A stretch of DNA of 64,000 nt from Amycolatopsis sp. MtRt-6 (GTDB lineage Bacteria; Actinomycetota; Actinomycetes; Mycobacteriales; Pseudonocardiaceae). The notes beneath the pieces were generated by a model. It was not told the origin of the DNA and did no database searches. It worked only from the letters and a program-made list of their open reading frames with translations. Made by a program: the position numbers and the translations under genes. Numbering within the stretch: position 1 is the stretch's first letter; every line of letters starts with the position of its first letter. Shown in pieces: positions 1-8,506 of the stretch. The stretch lies in assembly GCF_017308975.1 (NCBI RefSeq), contig NZ_JADWPD010000039.1:40634-104633 (forward strand), in the 5' to 3' direction.

Positions 1-321
1 GAACCCCAGCACGCCGTTGAGGCCCACGACGACCCCGATGACCAGGGCCTCCCGGAAGGAGCGTTCGACTACGCCGGCCAGCGCGGCGGCGAGCACCAGC
101 ACCACGTTCAGCGGATTGGCGACCTGGGCGACGAGTGCCTGCCACCAGGGCCTGGCCGGCGGCTCGGCCAGCCGGTTCGACCCGATCTCAGCGAGACGGT
201 GGGCGGCTTCCACATCGTCCAGACCACCGGCGGGGTCCACGTGCAGCCGGGACGCCAGCTCGGCGATTTCCAGTCGCCACGGCTGCGAAACGGAGGGGGA
301 CGCAGTCCGGTTGCCGGTCAG
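1..321 (-). CDS. P-type cation-transporting ATPase, N-terminal fragment (cut by window edge)
   Basis: The visible 107 codons match the cation-ATPase N-terminal domain and the start of the first membrane pair: a short acidic helix region (LEIAELASRL), then GSNRLAEPPARPWWQALV, then the hydrophobic stretch PLNVVLVLAAALAGVVE. Family members pump Ca2+, Na+ or other cations at the expense of ATP. The catalytic DKTGT motif would lie outside the window. No ATG, GTG or TTG starts this frame near the expected N-terminus; a CTG at 319-321 follows a strong GGAGGAGGA ribosome site and is the likely start, so the exact start is uncertain. Substrate cannot be told from this part. Confidence 0.72.
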   Translation of the reverse strand, partial: MTGNRTASPSVSQPWRLEIAELASRLHVDPAGGLDDVEAAHRLAEIGSNRLAEPPARPWWQALVAQVANPLNVVLVLAAALAGVVERSFREALVIGVVVGLNGVLGF

Positions 322-386
322 GACGGGTCCTCCTCCTTCGCTGGGTTCCCGGTCAGCCGGTTGAGGTGAGCCGGCCGATGGCCTGG

Positions 387-1274
387 TCATGGCCGGGGCG
401 GCGGAACGACGGCCACCGGGCAGGCGGCGTGGTAGATGAGGGCATGGCTCGTGGAACCCAGGAGCAGGCCGCGGAAGCCACCCCGGCCGCGGGAGCCGAC
501 CACGACCAGCTGGGCGTTCTCGGCCTGTTCGAGCAGGGTGTGCGCGGGCCGGTGCCGGGCGACGACGACCTCCACCGGCACGTCCGGGTGCTCGGCCCGG
601 GCCGGGACGAGCCACTCGCCGACCAGCGCACGGTGCTCGCGCTCGATCGCGTTCCAGGCCTCGTCCACGCCGATCTCGCCCAGTGGCATGTCCAGCCAGG
701 TGTGCACCGCGACCAGCGGCACCCCGCGCGAGGCGGCGGCGCGGAAGGCGAACGGGATCGCCGCCGCGCTGGTGGGTGACCCGTCCACGCCGACGACCAC
801 CGGCCCGTCTTCTCGCGGTTCGGTCCGGGCGTCGGCGCCGCGGACCACCACGATCGGGCAGTGGCCGTAGGTGGCCACCGCCACCGCGATCGACCCCACC
901 ACCAAGCCGGTGAACCCGCCCAGGCCCCGTGACCCCAGTACGACGAGCTCCGCCGACGCCGAGCGGGCGATCAGCTGCTCGGCCGCCCAGCCGCGGACCA
1001 GGTCCGTGCTCATCCGCACGTCCGGTGCGGCCTTCTGCGCCACCGATTCCGCCGCATCGAGCCATTCGCGGCCGTACTCGAGCTGCGCGCGGTGGTAGGC
1101 GGGCACCAGGCCTTCCGCGTACGGCACGGCCACCGGCACCAGCGCGCACGCGTGGACGATCACCAGTGGCAGGTCCCGCCGGACCGCCTCCTGGGCGGCC
1201 CAGCTCACCGCGTGGGTCGCGGCGGTCGAACCGTCCACCCCCACCACGATCGGCCGAACGCCTGCTTCCACCAT
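387..1274 (-). CDS. Universal stress protein, two tandem USP domains
   Basis: 295 residues, the usual size for tandem-domain actinobacterial USPs (Rv2623 family). Both halves keep the ATP-binding signature G-x2-G-x9-G-S: GSRGLGGFTGLVVGS in the first and GSRGRGGFRGLLLGST in the second, and each half opens with a VVGVDGS strand. Such proteins bind ATP and act in hypoxic growth arrest in mycobacteria. The ATG follows GGGAGTGACAA. No clear Dos-type box is seen just upstream, unlike most other stress genes here. A perfect hairpin at 1345-1364 separates it from the upstream nitroreductase gene. Confidence 0.93.
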   Translation of the reverse strand: MVEAGVRPIVVGVDGSTAATHAVSWAAQEAVRRDLPLVIVHACALVPVAVPYAEGLVPAYHRAQLEYGREWLDAAESVAQKAAPDVRMSTDLVRGWAAEQLIARSASAELVVLGSRGLGGFTGLVVGSIAVAVATYGHCPIVVVRGADARTEPREDGPVVVGVDGSPTSAAAIPFAFRAAASRGVPLVAVHTWLDMPLGEIGVDEAWNAIEREHRALVGEWLVPARAEHPDVPVEVVVARHRPAHTLLEQAENAQLVVVGSRGRGGFRGLLLGSTSHALIYHAACPVAVVPPPRP

Positions 1275-1344
1275 TTGTCACTCCCTCTGAGATGTCCTGA
1301 TCAAACGACTACCCGCCCCTGCGGGAAGCCACACGGCAGTCACA

Positions 1345-1364
1345 CCCCGCTCGAGCGAGCGGGG
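1345..1364 (-). terminator. Perfect 9-bp hairpin after the nitroreductase gene
   Basis: CCCCGCTCG, a 2-base loop, then CGAGCGGGG. It lies 17 bases past the stop codon of the minus-strand nitroreductase gene and before the universal stress gene. No T-run follows, as is common in high-G+C actinobacteria. Confidence 0.55.
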
Positions 1365-1381
1365 CTGCGCGACCGCGGTAC

Positions 1382-2380
1382 CTACGCGCTGAGCTGGTCC
1401 GGTTCCAGCAGGACGTCGGCCAGTGATCGTCGCGGGGTCCACGCCACCGGCTTGCCATGGCCCAGGCGCAGGACGATCTGCGGCCACAGCCCGCCGCCGA
1501 GCAGGTCGCGCAGCTCGGCACGGACGGAGGCGACTTCGACCGGCTGGGAGATGAACGACGCGTCGAGCCCGGCGGCGGTCGCGGTCAGCAGCACGCGCTG
1601 CATGGCTTGACCGGCCCGGATCCGGTCGAGCCGGGTGTCGTCGAAGGAGCCGATGACCACGACCAGCGGGTCGGATTCGTCGATCCGGCCGCGCCGGGGC
1701 GAGGGCTCGGTCCCGAAGTCCCGCAGGATCCAGCCGCCGTCGTCGGCGGGCATCGCGCCGGCGGCGTAGTCGGGGACGCCGTCGCGGCTGCGGCGGTCGC
1801 GGCCGGTCCAGTACCGCCACTCGGCGAGGAACGCGGGGTTGGCGACCTGGGCGTGGTGGCTCTTGTTGACCAGTTCCCGCAAGCGGTCCAGCTGGACGGC
1901 GTCCAGCCGCGGCAGCCAGGCCTGCTCGATCTCGGCGGCGTGCCGCAGCTTGGTGACCACGGTGGCCGGGATGGCGGCCTGCTCGAACGGCGTGCGGTTG
2001 GTGTGCCGGCGCGGGATCGCGTCGGCCAGCTCGACCAGCCGCGGGTCGGGTTTGCGGGCGGCGAAGGGCCGGACCACGGCCAGCAGCGTCGGCTCGTCAC
2101 GCCGGGGGAGCAGCGTCGTGGCCGGGTGGGCGCCCAGCGCGTGGATCGCGGTGCGCAGGTTGAACAGCGCGGCCCCGCAGGACAGCAGCAGCTCACGCCG
2201 GTCGGCGTCGACGACCGGAAGCGCCCGCTCGGTGTCCGCGTGCAGCTCGAGCCCCACGGGGGTGCAGCGGAACCGCCAGGGCTGCGTGTTGTGCGTCGAC
2301 GGGGCCAGCACCGCGGCACCGATCACGGATTTCACCTGGTCGGAGTCCAGCAGGCCGACCGGCGTGATGGCTGAAGTCAT
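1382..2380 (-). CDS. Acg-type nitroreductase family protein
   Basis: 332 residues. The N-terminal motif APSTHNTQPWRF and the later block LLSCGAALFNLRTAIHALG are typical of the Acg (Rv2032)/Rv3127 branch of the nitroreductase fold, a DosR-regulon family in mycobacteria. Acg itself binds FMN in a closed site and may sequester flavin rather than reduce nitro compounds, so enzymatic activity should not be assumed. The ATG at 2378-2380 is chosen over the one at 2390-2392 because it has GGGGGGAG six bases upstream. A second paralogue lies at 44968-45993. Confidence 0.88.
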   Translation of the reverse strand: MTSAITPVGLLDSDQVKSVIGAAVLAPSTHNTQPWRFRCTPVGLELHADTERALPVVDADRRELLLSCGAALFNLRTAIHALGAHPATTLLPRRDEPTLLAVVRPFAARKPDPRLVELADAIPRRHTNRTPFEQAAIPATVVTKLRHAAEIEQAWLPRLDAVQLDRLRELVNKSHHAQVANPAFLAEWRYWTGRDRRSRDGVPDYAAGAMPADDGGWILRDFGTEPSPRRGRIDESDPLVVVIGSFDDTRLDRIRAGQAMQRVLLTATAAGLDASFISQPVEVASVRAELRDLLGGGLWPQIVLRLGHGKPVAWTPRRSLADVLLEPDQLSA

Positions 2381-2504
2381 GTCTCCCCCCATGCCGCGGG
2401 CGCGGCACGCTGTGGATCGGAAGGCTCGGCCCGAGGATCTCCCGGGCGGACCGGGCTCCGAAAGAGCACAAGGTCACCAGCAGCGAGCCTCTGGGGTCGG
2501 TGGA

Positions 2505-2541
2505 GCCTTTGGTCCTTCGGGCAAGGGACCTGTGGTTCTGG
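2505..2541. promoter_or_regulatory. DosR-like box(es) ahead of the first hibernation factor
   Basis: Two half-overlapping motifs: TTTGGTCCTTCGGGC near 2508 and AAGGGACCTGTGGTTCTG at 2523-2540. The second fits the GGGAC-N4-GTYC layout of the mycobacterial DosR box. It ends about 33 bases before the ATG of the plus-strand gene and may also serve the divergent nitroreductase gene at 2380. Confidence 0.55.
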
Positions 2542-2573
2542 GTGGACTCGCACAGGGCGAAGATGATCAGGGC

Positions 2574-2966
2574 ATGCAGATCCACATCAGCACCGACAAG
2601 AACGTGCACGGCAGTGACGCCCTGATGCGACGCGTCGAGCAGGAGCTCGAGTCCGCATTCTCCCGCTCCTCCGAGCGAATCACCCGTCTGGAAGCCCACC
2701 TCGGTGACGAAATCGCCGCTCGCGCTGCCGGGCTGGATCGGCGGTGCGTGCTCGAAGCGCGCCTGGCCGGGCACGGGGTTGTTTCGGTGACCCATCACGC
2801 CGGTTCGGTGACCGACGCCTGCCACGGCGCCATCCGCAAGCTCGAAAGCGTGCTGGAGAGCAAGTTCGGCCGGCTATACCAGCACAAGGGCGGGGAGTCC
2901 ATCCGGCACCTGGACGTACCGGCCGACCCGGCCCAGACCGTTACACCGGCGGTCGGCGCACACTGA
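2574..2966 (+). CDS. HPF/RaiA-family ribosome-associated protein
   Basis: 130 residues. The middle part (RITRLEAHLGDE...RCVLEARLAGHG.VSVTHHA) and the C-terminal helix (ACHGAIRKLESVLESKFGRL) match the short HPF/RaiA-type proteins that bind the 30S subunit and block or dimerise ribosomes in dormancy. The start MQIHISTD is the expected beta-strand opening. It has its own Dos-like box directly upstream. The mature protein lacks the S30AE C-terminal dimerisation domain found in the protein at 7763-8506. One of three hibernation-like proteins within 12 kb. Confidence 0.8.
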   Translation: MQIHISTDKNVHGSDALMRRVEQELESAFSRSSERITRLEAHLGDEIAARAAGLDRRCVLEARLAGHGVVSVTHHAGSVTDACHGAIRKLESVLESKFGRLYQHKGGESIRHLDVPADPAQTVTPAVGAH

Positions 2967-3028
2967 CGCCACCCACCGGAAACGCGGGCGAAGCGGCGTT
3001 TCCGGCGAGGACCAACAGCTCCTCCGAA

Positions 3029-3046
3029 TGAGGACCTACGGCACCC
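3029..3046. promoter_or_regulatory. Weak DosR-like box upstream of ppdK
   Basis: TGAGGACCTACGGCACCC has the RGGAC-N4-GKCM layout with one mismatch in the right arm. It lies about 130 bases before the ppdK start. Weaker than the other boxes. Confidence 0.4.
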
Positions 3047-3176
3047 GGCGGTGGACCGTTGTGCAGTGTCCGGCACGGTTCCGAACCGGTGGGATGGAGC
3101 AGGCCGAGGACCGAACTCACGGCCCGACGGCCGCCGCAAGGCACAGGCTACTTCGGACACCGACGTGGAGATGACG

Positions 3177-5858
3177 ATGCACAAGTACGTGTACGACTTC
3201 GCCGAGGGCAACCGCGCCATGGCGGACCTGCTCGGGGGCAAGGGTGCCAACCTCGCCGAGATGACCGTGATGGGCCTGCCGGTGCCGCCGGGGTTCACGA
3301 TCACCACCGAAGCGTGCCGGGCGTACCTGGTCGCCGGTGCACCACCCGAGGGGCTGGCCGAGGAGGTGGCGGAGCACCTGCACACGCTGGAGCGCGCGAT
3401 GGGCCGCAAGCTCGGCCAGGTGGACGAGCCGCTGCTCGTTTCGGTCCGCTCCGGAGCGCGGTTCTCGATGCCGGGGATGATGGACACCGTCCTCGACATC
3501 GGGCTGACCGACGAATCGGTGACCGGGCTCGCCGCGTGGTCGGGGGATGAGCGGCTGGCGTGGGACTCCTACCGGCGACTGGTGCAGATGTTCGGCACGA
3601 CCGTGCTCGGCGTCGACGCCGCCCACTTCGCCGGCGCGTTGCGGGCCGCGAAGCAGGCCAAGGGCGTCACCGGTGACCTCGGCCTGGACGCGGCCGACCT
3701 GCGCGCGCTGACCGCCACGTTCAAGGACATCGTTCACGAACAGGCGGGCCGGGAGTTCCCGCAGGACCCGCGCGAGCAGCTGAACCTCGCGATCAACTCG
3801 GTGTTCGAGTCGTGGAACACCGACCGCGCCCACGTGTACCGCCGCGCCGAGCACATCCCCGAAGACCTGGGCACCGCGGTAAACGTGTGTGCAATGGTGT
3901 TCGGCAACCTCGGCGAGAACTCCGGCACAGGTGTCGCGTTCACCCGTGACCCCGCCACCGGGGCGCCCGGCGTCTACGGCGACTACCTGGCCGACGCCCA
4001 GGGCGAGGACGTCGTGGCCGGCATCCGCAACACCCTGCCCCTGCACCGGCTCGCCGACCTGCAGCCCCGTGCCTACGAGCAGCTCCTGGGAATCATGCGG
4101 ACGCTGGAGGAACACTACCGGGACCTGTGCGACATCGAGTTCACCATCGAACGCGGCCGGCTGTGGATGCTGCAGACCCGGGTCGGCAAGCGCACCGCGG
4201 CCGCCGCGTTCCGCATCGCCGAGGCCCTGCGCGAAGAAGGTGTGATCGACGCCGACGAGGCGCTGCGGCGGGTCACCGGCGCGCAGCTGGCGCAACTGAT
4301 GTTCCCCCGCTTCGCCGACACCGCCACCGCGCCCGTCGCCACCGGCGTGGCGGCGTCCCCGGGCGCGGCGGTCGGTGAAGCGGTGTTCGACTCGGCCACC
4401 GCGGTCCGCCGGGCGGAGGAAGGCGCCGCCGTCATCCTGGTCCGGCGGGAAACCAATCCCGACGACCTCGACGGACTGATCCACGCCCGGGGCGTGCTCA
4501 CCAGCCGCGGCGGCAAGACGTCCCACGCCGCCGTCGTCGCCCGCGGGCTGGGGCGCACGTGCGTGTGCGGCGCCGAGTCCTTGGACGTCGATGTGGCGAA
4601 CCGCCGGTTCACGACCGCGGACGGCACGGTGGTCGCCGAGGGCGACGTGATTTCCATCGACGGCACCGCGGGCGAGGTGTATCTCGGCGAGCTGGCCGTG
4701 GTGCCGTCCCCGGTCGTCGACTACTTCGAAGGCCGCCGCGAGCCCGGAACCGATGCGCTGTTGCGGGCGGTCGACCGGATCACCACGCACGCCGACACCC
4801 GGCGGCGGCTGGAGGTCCGGGCGAACGCCGACACGCCGCAGGACACGCAACGGGCCCGCCGTCTCGGCGCGACCGGGGTCGGACTGTGCCGCACGGAGCA
4901 CATGTTCCTCGGCGACCGCCGGGTGCTGGTCGAACGGCTGATCCTGGCCGGGACCGACGCCGAGCGCGAGTCCGCGCTCGCGGCGCTGCTCCCGTTGCAA
5001 CGAGCGGACTTCGTGCGGATTCTCGAGGAGATGGACGGGCTGCCGGTCACGATCCGGCTGCTGGACCCGCCGTTGCACGAGTTCCTGCCCGACCGCACGG
5101 CGCTGACCGCCGAAGTGGCGGTGGCCAAGGCACTCGGCCGGCGGGGTGCGCCGGAAGACCTGCTGCGCGCGGTCGACCGGCTGCACGAAGAGAACCCGAT
5201 GCTCGGCACCCGCGGAGTCCGGCTCGGGCTGGTCGTGCCCGGTCTCTACGAGATGCAGGTGCGTGCCATCGCCGAAGCCGCCGCGACCCGGGTGCGTGCG
5301 GGCGGTGCCCCGCGCGTGGAGATCATGATCCCGCTGGTCGGCGACGTGCGGGAGCTGGACATAATGGCCGGCCGCGCCCGGCGGATCCTCGACGAGATCA
5401 CCGCCGAAACGGGATTCCCGTACGAGATCGGCACAATGATCGAGCTGCCCCGGGCCGCAGTGACCGCAGGGCGGATCGCCGGGTCGGCGGAGTTCTTCTC
5501 CTTCGGCACCAACGACCTGACCCAGACGGTGTGGGGCTTCTCGCGGGACGACGTCGAGGCGTCGTTCTTCCCCACCTACCTCGCCGAGGGCATCTTCGGC
5601 GTGTCCCCATTCGAGACGATCGACCGCGACGGCGTCGGCAAGCTCATCGCCGGCGCCGTGGAAGCGGGCCGGGCCACCCGCCCGGGCCTGGTCATGGGGG
5701 TGTGCGGCGAACACGGCGGCGACCCCGCGTCGATCGGGTTCTTCCACGAGGCGGGCCTCGACTACGTGTCCTGCTCGCCCTTCCGAGTGCCGGTCGCCCG
5801 CCTCGAAGCCGGACGCGCCGCCGTCGGCCAGGCCGACAGCGCCGTCGACAACCGATAG
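3177..5858 (+). CDS. ppdK: Pyruvate, phosphate dikinase
   Basis: 893 residues, full family length. It interconverts pyruvate + ATP + Pi and PEP + AMP + PPi. In order it shows the ATP-grasp domain (GGKGANLAEM, residues about 20-30), the phosphohistidine swivelling domain with TSRGGKTSHAAVVARG (His450), and the PEP/pyruvate TIM barrel with GVGLCRTEHMF, FSFGTNDLTQTVWGFSRDD and the active-site Cys in MGVCGEHGG near residue 840. The ATG at 3177 has GGAG at the right distance; an ATG two codons earlier sits directly on that site. In a low-oxygen programme it could run toward pyruvate with PPi-saving ATP yield or recycle PEP. It is followed by ctaD. Confidence 0.96.
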   Translation: MHKYVYDFAEGNRAMADLLGGKGANLAEMTVMGLPVPPGFTITTEACRAYLVAGAPPEGLAEEVAEHLHTLERAMGRKLGQVDEPLLVSVRSGARFSMPGMMDTVLDIGLTDESVTGLAAWSGDERLAWDSYRRLVQMFGTTVLGVDAAHFAGALRAAKQAKGVTGDLGLDAADLRALTATFKDIVHEQAGREFPQDPREQLNLAINSVFESWNTDRAHVYRRAEHIPEDLGTAVNVCAMVFGNLGENSGTGVAFTRDPATGAPGVYGDYLADAQGEDVVAGIRNTLPLHRLADLQPRAYEQLLGIMRTLEEHYRDLCDIEFTIERGRLWMLQTRVGKRTAAAAFRIAEALREEGVIDADEALRRVTGAQLAQLMFPRFADTATAPVATGVAASPGAAVGEAVFDSATAVRRAEEGAAVILVRRETNPDDLDGLIHARGVLTSRGGKTSHAAVVARGLGRTCVCGAESLDVDVANRRFTTADGTVVAEGDVISIDGTAGEVYLGELAVVPSPVVDYFEGRREPGTDALLRAVDRITTHADTRRRLEVRANADTPQDTQRARRLGATGVGLCRTEHMFLGDRRVLVERLILAGTDAERESALAALLPLQRADFVRILEEMDGLPVTIRLLDPPLHEFLPDRTALTAEVAVAKALGRRGAPEDLLRAVDRLHEENPMLGTRGVRLGLVVPGLYEMQVRAIAEAAATRVRAGGAPRVEIMIPLVGDVRELDIMAGRARRILDEITAETGFPYEIGTMIELPRAAVTAGRIAGSAEFFSFGTNDLTQTVWGFSRDDVEASFFPTYLAEGIFGVSPFETIDRDGVGKLIAGAVEAGRATRPGLVMGVCGEHGGDPASIGFFHEAGLDYVSCSPFRVPVARLEAGRAAVGQADSAVDNR

Positions 5859-5888
5859 GAGACGAAGGCGCCGCGGCGTCCCGTTCCC

Positions 5889-5928
5889 CGAGGGACTTTG
5901 GGGTATCCACAGAGGACTTTGGTCCCTG
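5889..5928. promoter_or_regulatory. Tandem DosR-like boxes upstream of ctaD
   Basis: Box 1, GAGGGACTTTGGGG, at 5890-5903. Box 2, AGAGGACTTTGGTCCCTG, at 5911-5928. Box 2 is one of the best matches in the window, with arms AGGAC and GTCCCT. It ends about 62 bases before the ctaD start. Confidence 0.68.
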
Positions 5929-5990
5929 TCGGGCGGGGCGGGTGCCGCGGTCGACTGTCGCGTGCGACGAACGGACAGACAGGAGCGCCC

Positions 5991-8162
5991 GTGACGGCCA
6001 CGAGACCCGGCCCGATTGCCATCCGACCGCAGGCGGGACGCGAACGCGTCAAGGGTGCGTGGCTGCTGCAGCTGCTGCGCACCACCGACCACAAACAGAT
6101 CGGCGTGATGTACCTGGTCACGACGTTCGCGTTCTTCCTCATCGGGGGAGCGATGGCGATGCTGATCCGCTCCGAGCTCGCGCGACCGGGACTGCAGTTC
6201 CTTTCACAGGAGCAGTACAACCAGCTGTTCACCATGCACGGCACGGTGATGCTGCTGCTGTACGCGACGCCGAGCGTGTTCGGCTTCGCCAACTTCGTGC
6301 TCCCGCTGCAGATCGGCTCGCCGGACGTCGCGTTCCCGCGGCTGAACGCGTTCTCGTTCTGGCTGTTCCTGTTCGGCGGCCTGATCATGCTGAGCGGGTT
6401 CTTGACCCCGGGTGGCGCCGCCGACTTCGGCTGGTTCGCCTACACCCCGCTCTCGGACGCCATCCACTCACCCGGCGTCGGCGCCAACCTCTGGATCGTC
6501 GGGGTGGCCGTCGGCGGCCTCGGCACCATTCTCGGCGCGGTCAACATGGTCACCACCGTGGTGTGCCTGCGCGCGCCGGGCATGACGATGTGGCGGATGC
6601 CGATCTTCACCTGGAACATCCTGGTCACCAGCATTCTCGTGCTGATCGTGTTCCCGATCCTCACCGCCGCCGGGTTCGGCCTGCTCGCCGACCGATTGAT
6701 CGGAGCGCACGTGTTCGACCCAGCCAACGGTGGCGCGGTCCTGTGGCAGCACCTGTTCTGGTTCTTCGGCCACCCCGAGGTCTACATCCTGGCCCTGCCG
6801 TTCTTCGGGGTGGTCTCCGAGATCCTGCCGGTGTTCTCCCGGAAACCGCTGTTCGGCTACCGCGGCCTGGTCTGGGCGACGCTGTCCATCGCGGCCCTGT
6901 CGGTCGCGGTGTGGGCACACCACATGTACGCCACGGGCGCCGTGCTGCTGCCGTTCTTCTCCTTCATGACCTTCCTGGTGGCCGTGCCCACCGGGGTCAA
7001 GTTCTTCAACTGGATCGGCACGATGTGGAAGGGGCAGCTGACGTTCGAGTCACCGATGCTGTTCTCCGTCGGCTTCCTGGTGACGTTCCTCTTCGGTGGC
7101 CTGACCGGTGTGCTGCTCGCGGCGCCGGCGATCGACTTCCACGTGTCGGACAGCTACTTCGTCGTCGCGCACTTCCACTACGTGCTCTACGGCACGATCG
7201 TGTTCGCCACCTTCGCCGGCATCTACTTCTGGTTCCCGAAGATCACCGGCCGGATGATGGACGAGAAGCTCGGCAAGTGGCACTTCTGGACCACGTTCAT
7301 CGGCTTCCACGGCACGTTCCTCGTCCAGCACTGGCTGGGCGCGGAGGGCATGCCCCGCCGGTACGCGGACTACCTCACCAGCGACGGGTTCACCACGCTG
7401 AACACGATCTCGACGGTCGGGGCGTACCTGCTCGGCGCTTCGGTGCTGCCGTTCGTCTGGAACGTGGTCAAGAGCTACCGCTACGGCGAGATCGTCACGG
7501 TGGACGACCCGTGGGGCTACGGCAACTCGCTCGAGTGGGCGACGTCCTGCCCGCCGCCGCGGCACAACTTCACCGAGCTGCCCCGGATCCGCTCCGAGCG
7601 GCCTGCGTTCGAGCTGCACTACCCACACATGATCGAACGCCTTCGCCGCGAGGGCGAGATCACCCTCACCGGCAAACCGAAAACCCATGCGACCGGTGAA
7701 GATCCACCGCTCCTCCCCCGCGGATCGATGACCGATTTGTTACCACTGCAGAAAGGCAGACTGTGTCGCGCACGCTCAATCTGGACGTGGACGTCTCAGG
7801 TGACGTCATCCCGGCCGCCCGGGAGTTCGTCCGCCGCCGGATCGGCGCTGTGCTCCGGCGGGTGCCGGGGCAGGTCGAATCGGCGAAGCTCAAGCTCACG
7901 GTGTACCGGAAACCGGCTGTGCCGCGGCCCGCGCTCGTGGAGGCGAACCTCGTCGTCGACGGGCGGCCGTTGCGGGCCCAGCTGCCCGGCGTGTTCTTCC
8001 AGGAGGCGGCCACGCTGCTCCGGAGACGGCTCGGTGAACAGCTGGCGCGGCTGCAGAACCCCAGCGTGCCGAGGCCGTGGTCCTCATCGACCGGCGAGCC
8101 GCCAGCGCTTCCGCGGCCGGCTGGGCAGCGGGCAATCGTGCGCCGCAAACGGTGTCCGCTGA
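5991..8162 (+). CDS. ctaD: Cytochrome c oxidase subunit I (aa3 type), orphan, with unusual 3' extension
   Basis: Haem-copper oxidase catalytic subunit. The GTG start follows ACAGGAG. About twelve membrane helices are visible. Haem a/a3 and CuB ligands are present in TMHGTVMLLLYATP, FGHPEVYILALPFFG, WAHHMYATG and VVAHFHYVLYG. Normal homologues end near residue 575-590, which here corresponds to about position 7740. This reading frame has no stop there and runs on to 8162 (723 residues), overlapping the next gene in another frame; the added tail is Arg/Ser/Cys rich and looks non-native. Either the normal stop was lost by a small indel or the tail is real. No ctaC, ctaE or ctaF is nearby, so it would need partners encoded elsewhere. 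Confidence 0.85.
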   Translation: MTATRPGPIAIRPQAGRERVKGAWLLQLLRTTDHKQIGVMYLVTTFAFFLIGGAMAMLIRSELARPGLQFLSQEQYNQLFTMHGTVMLLLYATPSVFGFANFVLPLQIGSPDVAFPRLNAFSFWLFLFGGLIMLSGFLTPGGAADFGWFAYTPLSDAIHSPGVGANLWIVGVAVGGLGTILGAVNMVTTVVCLRAPGMTMWRMPIFTWNILVTSILVLIVFPILTAAGFGLLADRLIGAHVFDPANGGAVLWQHLFWFFGHPEVYILALPFFGVVSEILPVFSRKPLFGYRGLVWATLSIAALSVAVWAHHMYATGAVLLPFFSFMTFLVAVPTGVKFFNWIGTMWKGQLTFESPMLFSVGFLVTFLFGGLTGVLLAAPAIDFHVSDSYFVVAHFHYVLYGTIVFATFAGIYFWFPKITGRMMDEKLGKWHFWTTFIGFHGTFLVQHWLGAEGMPRRYADYLTSDGFTTLNTISTVGAYLLGASVLPFVWNVVKSYRYGEIVTVDDPWGYGNSLEWATSCPPPRHNFTELPRIRSERPAFELHYPHMIERLRREGEITLTGKPKTHATGEDPPLLPRGSMTDLLPLQKGRLCRARSIWTWTSQVTSSRPPGSSSAAGSALCSGGCRGRSNRRSSSSRCTGNRLCRGPRSWRRTSSSTGGRCGPSCPACSSRRRPRCSGDGSVNSWRGCRTPACRGRGPHRPASRQRFRGRLGSGQSCAANGVR

Positions 8163-8506
8163 GGACGTGCCGCCCGGACGAAGCAGCACTGACGATGGAC
8201 CTGATGGACTACCGCGTCCACCTCTTCGTCGACGCCGACACCGGCGAGGACGCGGTGGTCTACCGCGGCGGTCCGACAGGGTACCGGCTCGCCCGGCTGG
8301 CCGGTCTGGCCCCGCCGGCCGGGACCGTCACGACGCCGTGGGTCGTCAACGTCCACCCGGTGCCCCGGCTGACCCTCGAGGCGGCCGTCGAGCGGCTCGA
8401 CGCCCTCGAGCTGCCGTTCCTGTTCTTCCGGGACGCCGGCACCGACCGCGGCGCCGTGCTCTACCAGCGCTACGACGGGCATTACGGGCTCGTCACCGCG
8501 GCATGA
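7763..8506 (+). CDS. Long-form ribosome hibernation factor (HPF, S30AE with C-terminal domain)
   Basis: 247 residues. The N-terminal ~95 residues form a divergent S30AE-like domain (AAREFVRRRIGAVLRRVPGQVESAKLKLTV). The C-terminal part carries two copies of the S30AE_C motif: DYRVHLFVDADTGEDAVVYRGG near 150 and LPFLFFRDAGTDRGAVLYQRYDGHYGLV at the end. Long HPFs use this C-terminal domain to dimerise 70S ribosomes into inactive 100S particles. The GTG start follows AAAGG at the right spacing, inside the extended ctaD frame. Its stop overlaps the start of the hemY gene (ATGA). Confidence 0.85.
   Translation: MSRTLNLDVDVSGDVIPAAREFVRRRIGAVLRRVPGQVESAKLKLTVYRKPAVPRPALVEANLVVDGRPLRAQLPGVFFQEAATLLRRRLGEQLARLQNPSVPRPWSSSTGEPPALPRPAGQRAIVRRKRCPLRTCRPDEAALTMDLMDYRVHLFVDADTGEDAVVYRGGPTGYRLARLAGLAPPAGTVTTPWVVNVHPVPRLTLEAAVERLDALELPFLFFRDAGTDRGAVLYQRYDGHYGLVTAA

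Noticed and set aside
3117..6092. Very long minus-strand open frame opposite ppdK (about 990 codons)
   Set aside because: It mirrors the codon pattern of ppdK; the product is a low-complexity His/Gly/Arg-rich chain with no domain.
4559..7699. Long plus-strand frame crossing ppdK and ctaD
   Set aside because: Arg/Pro-rich product, typical shadow of high-G+C genes, crosses two clear genes and the Dos-like promoter.
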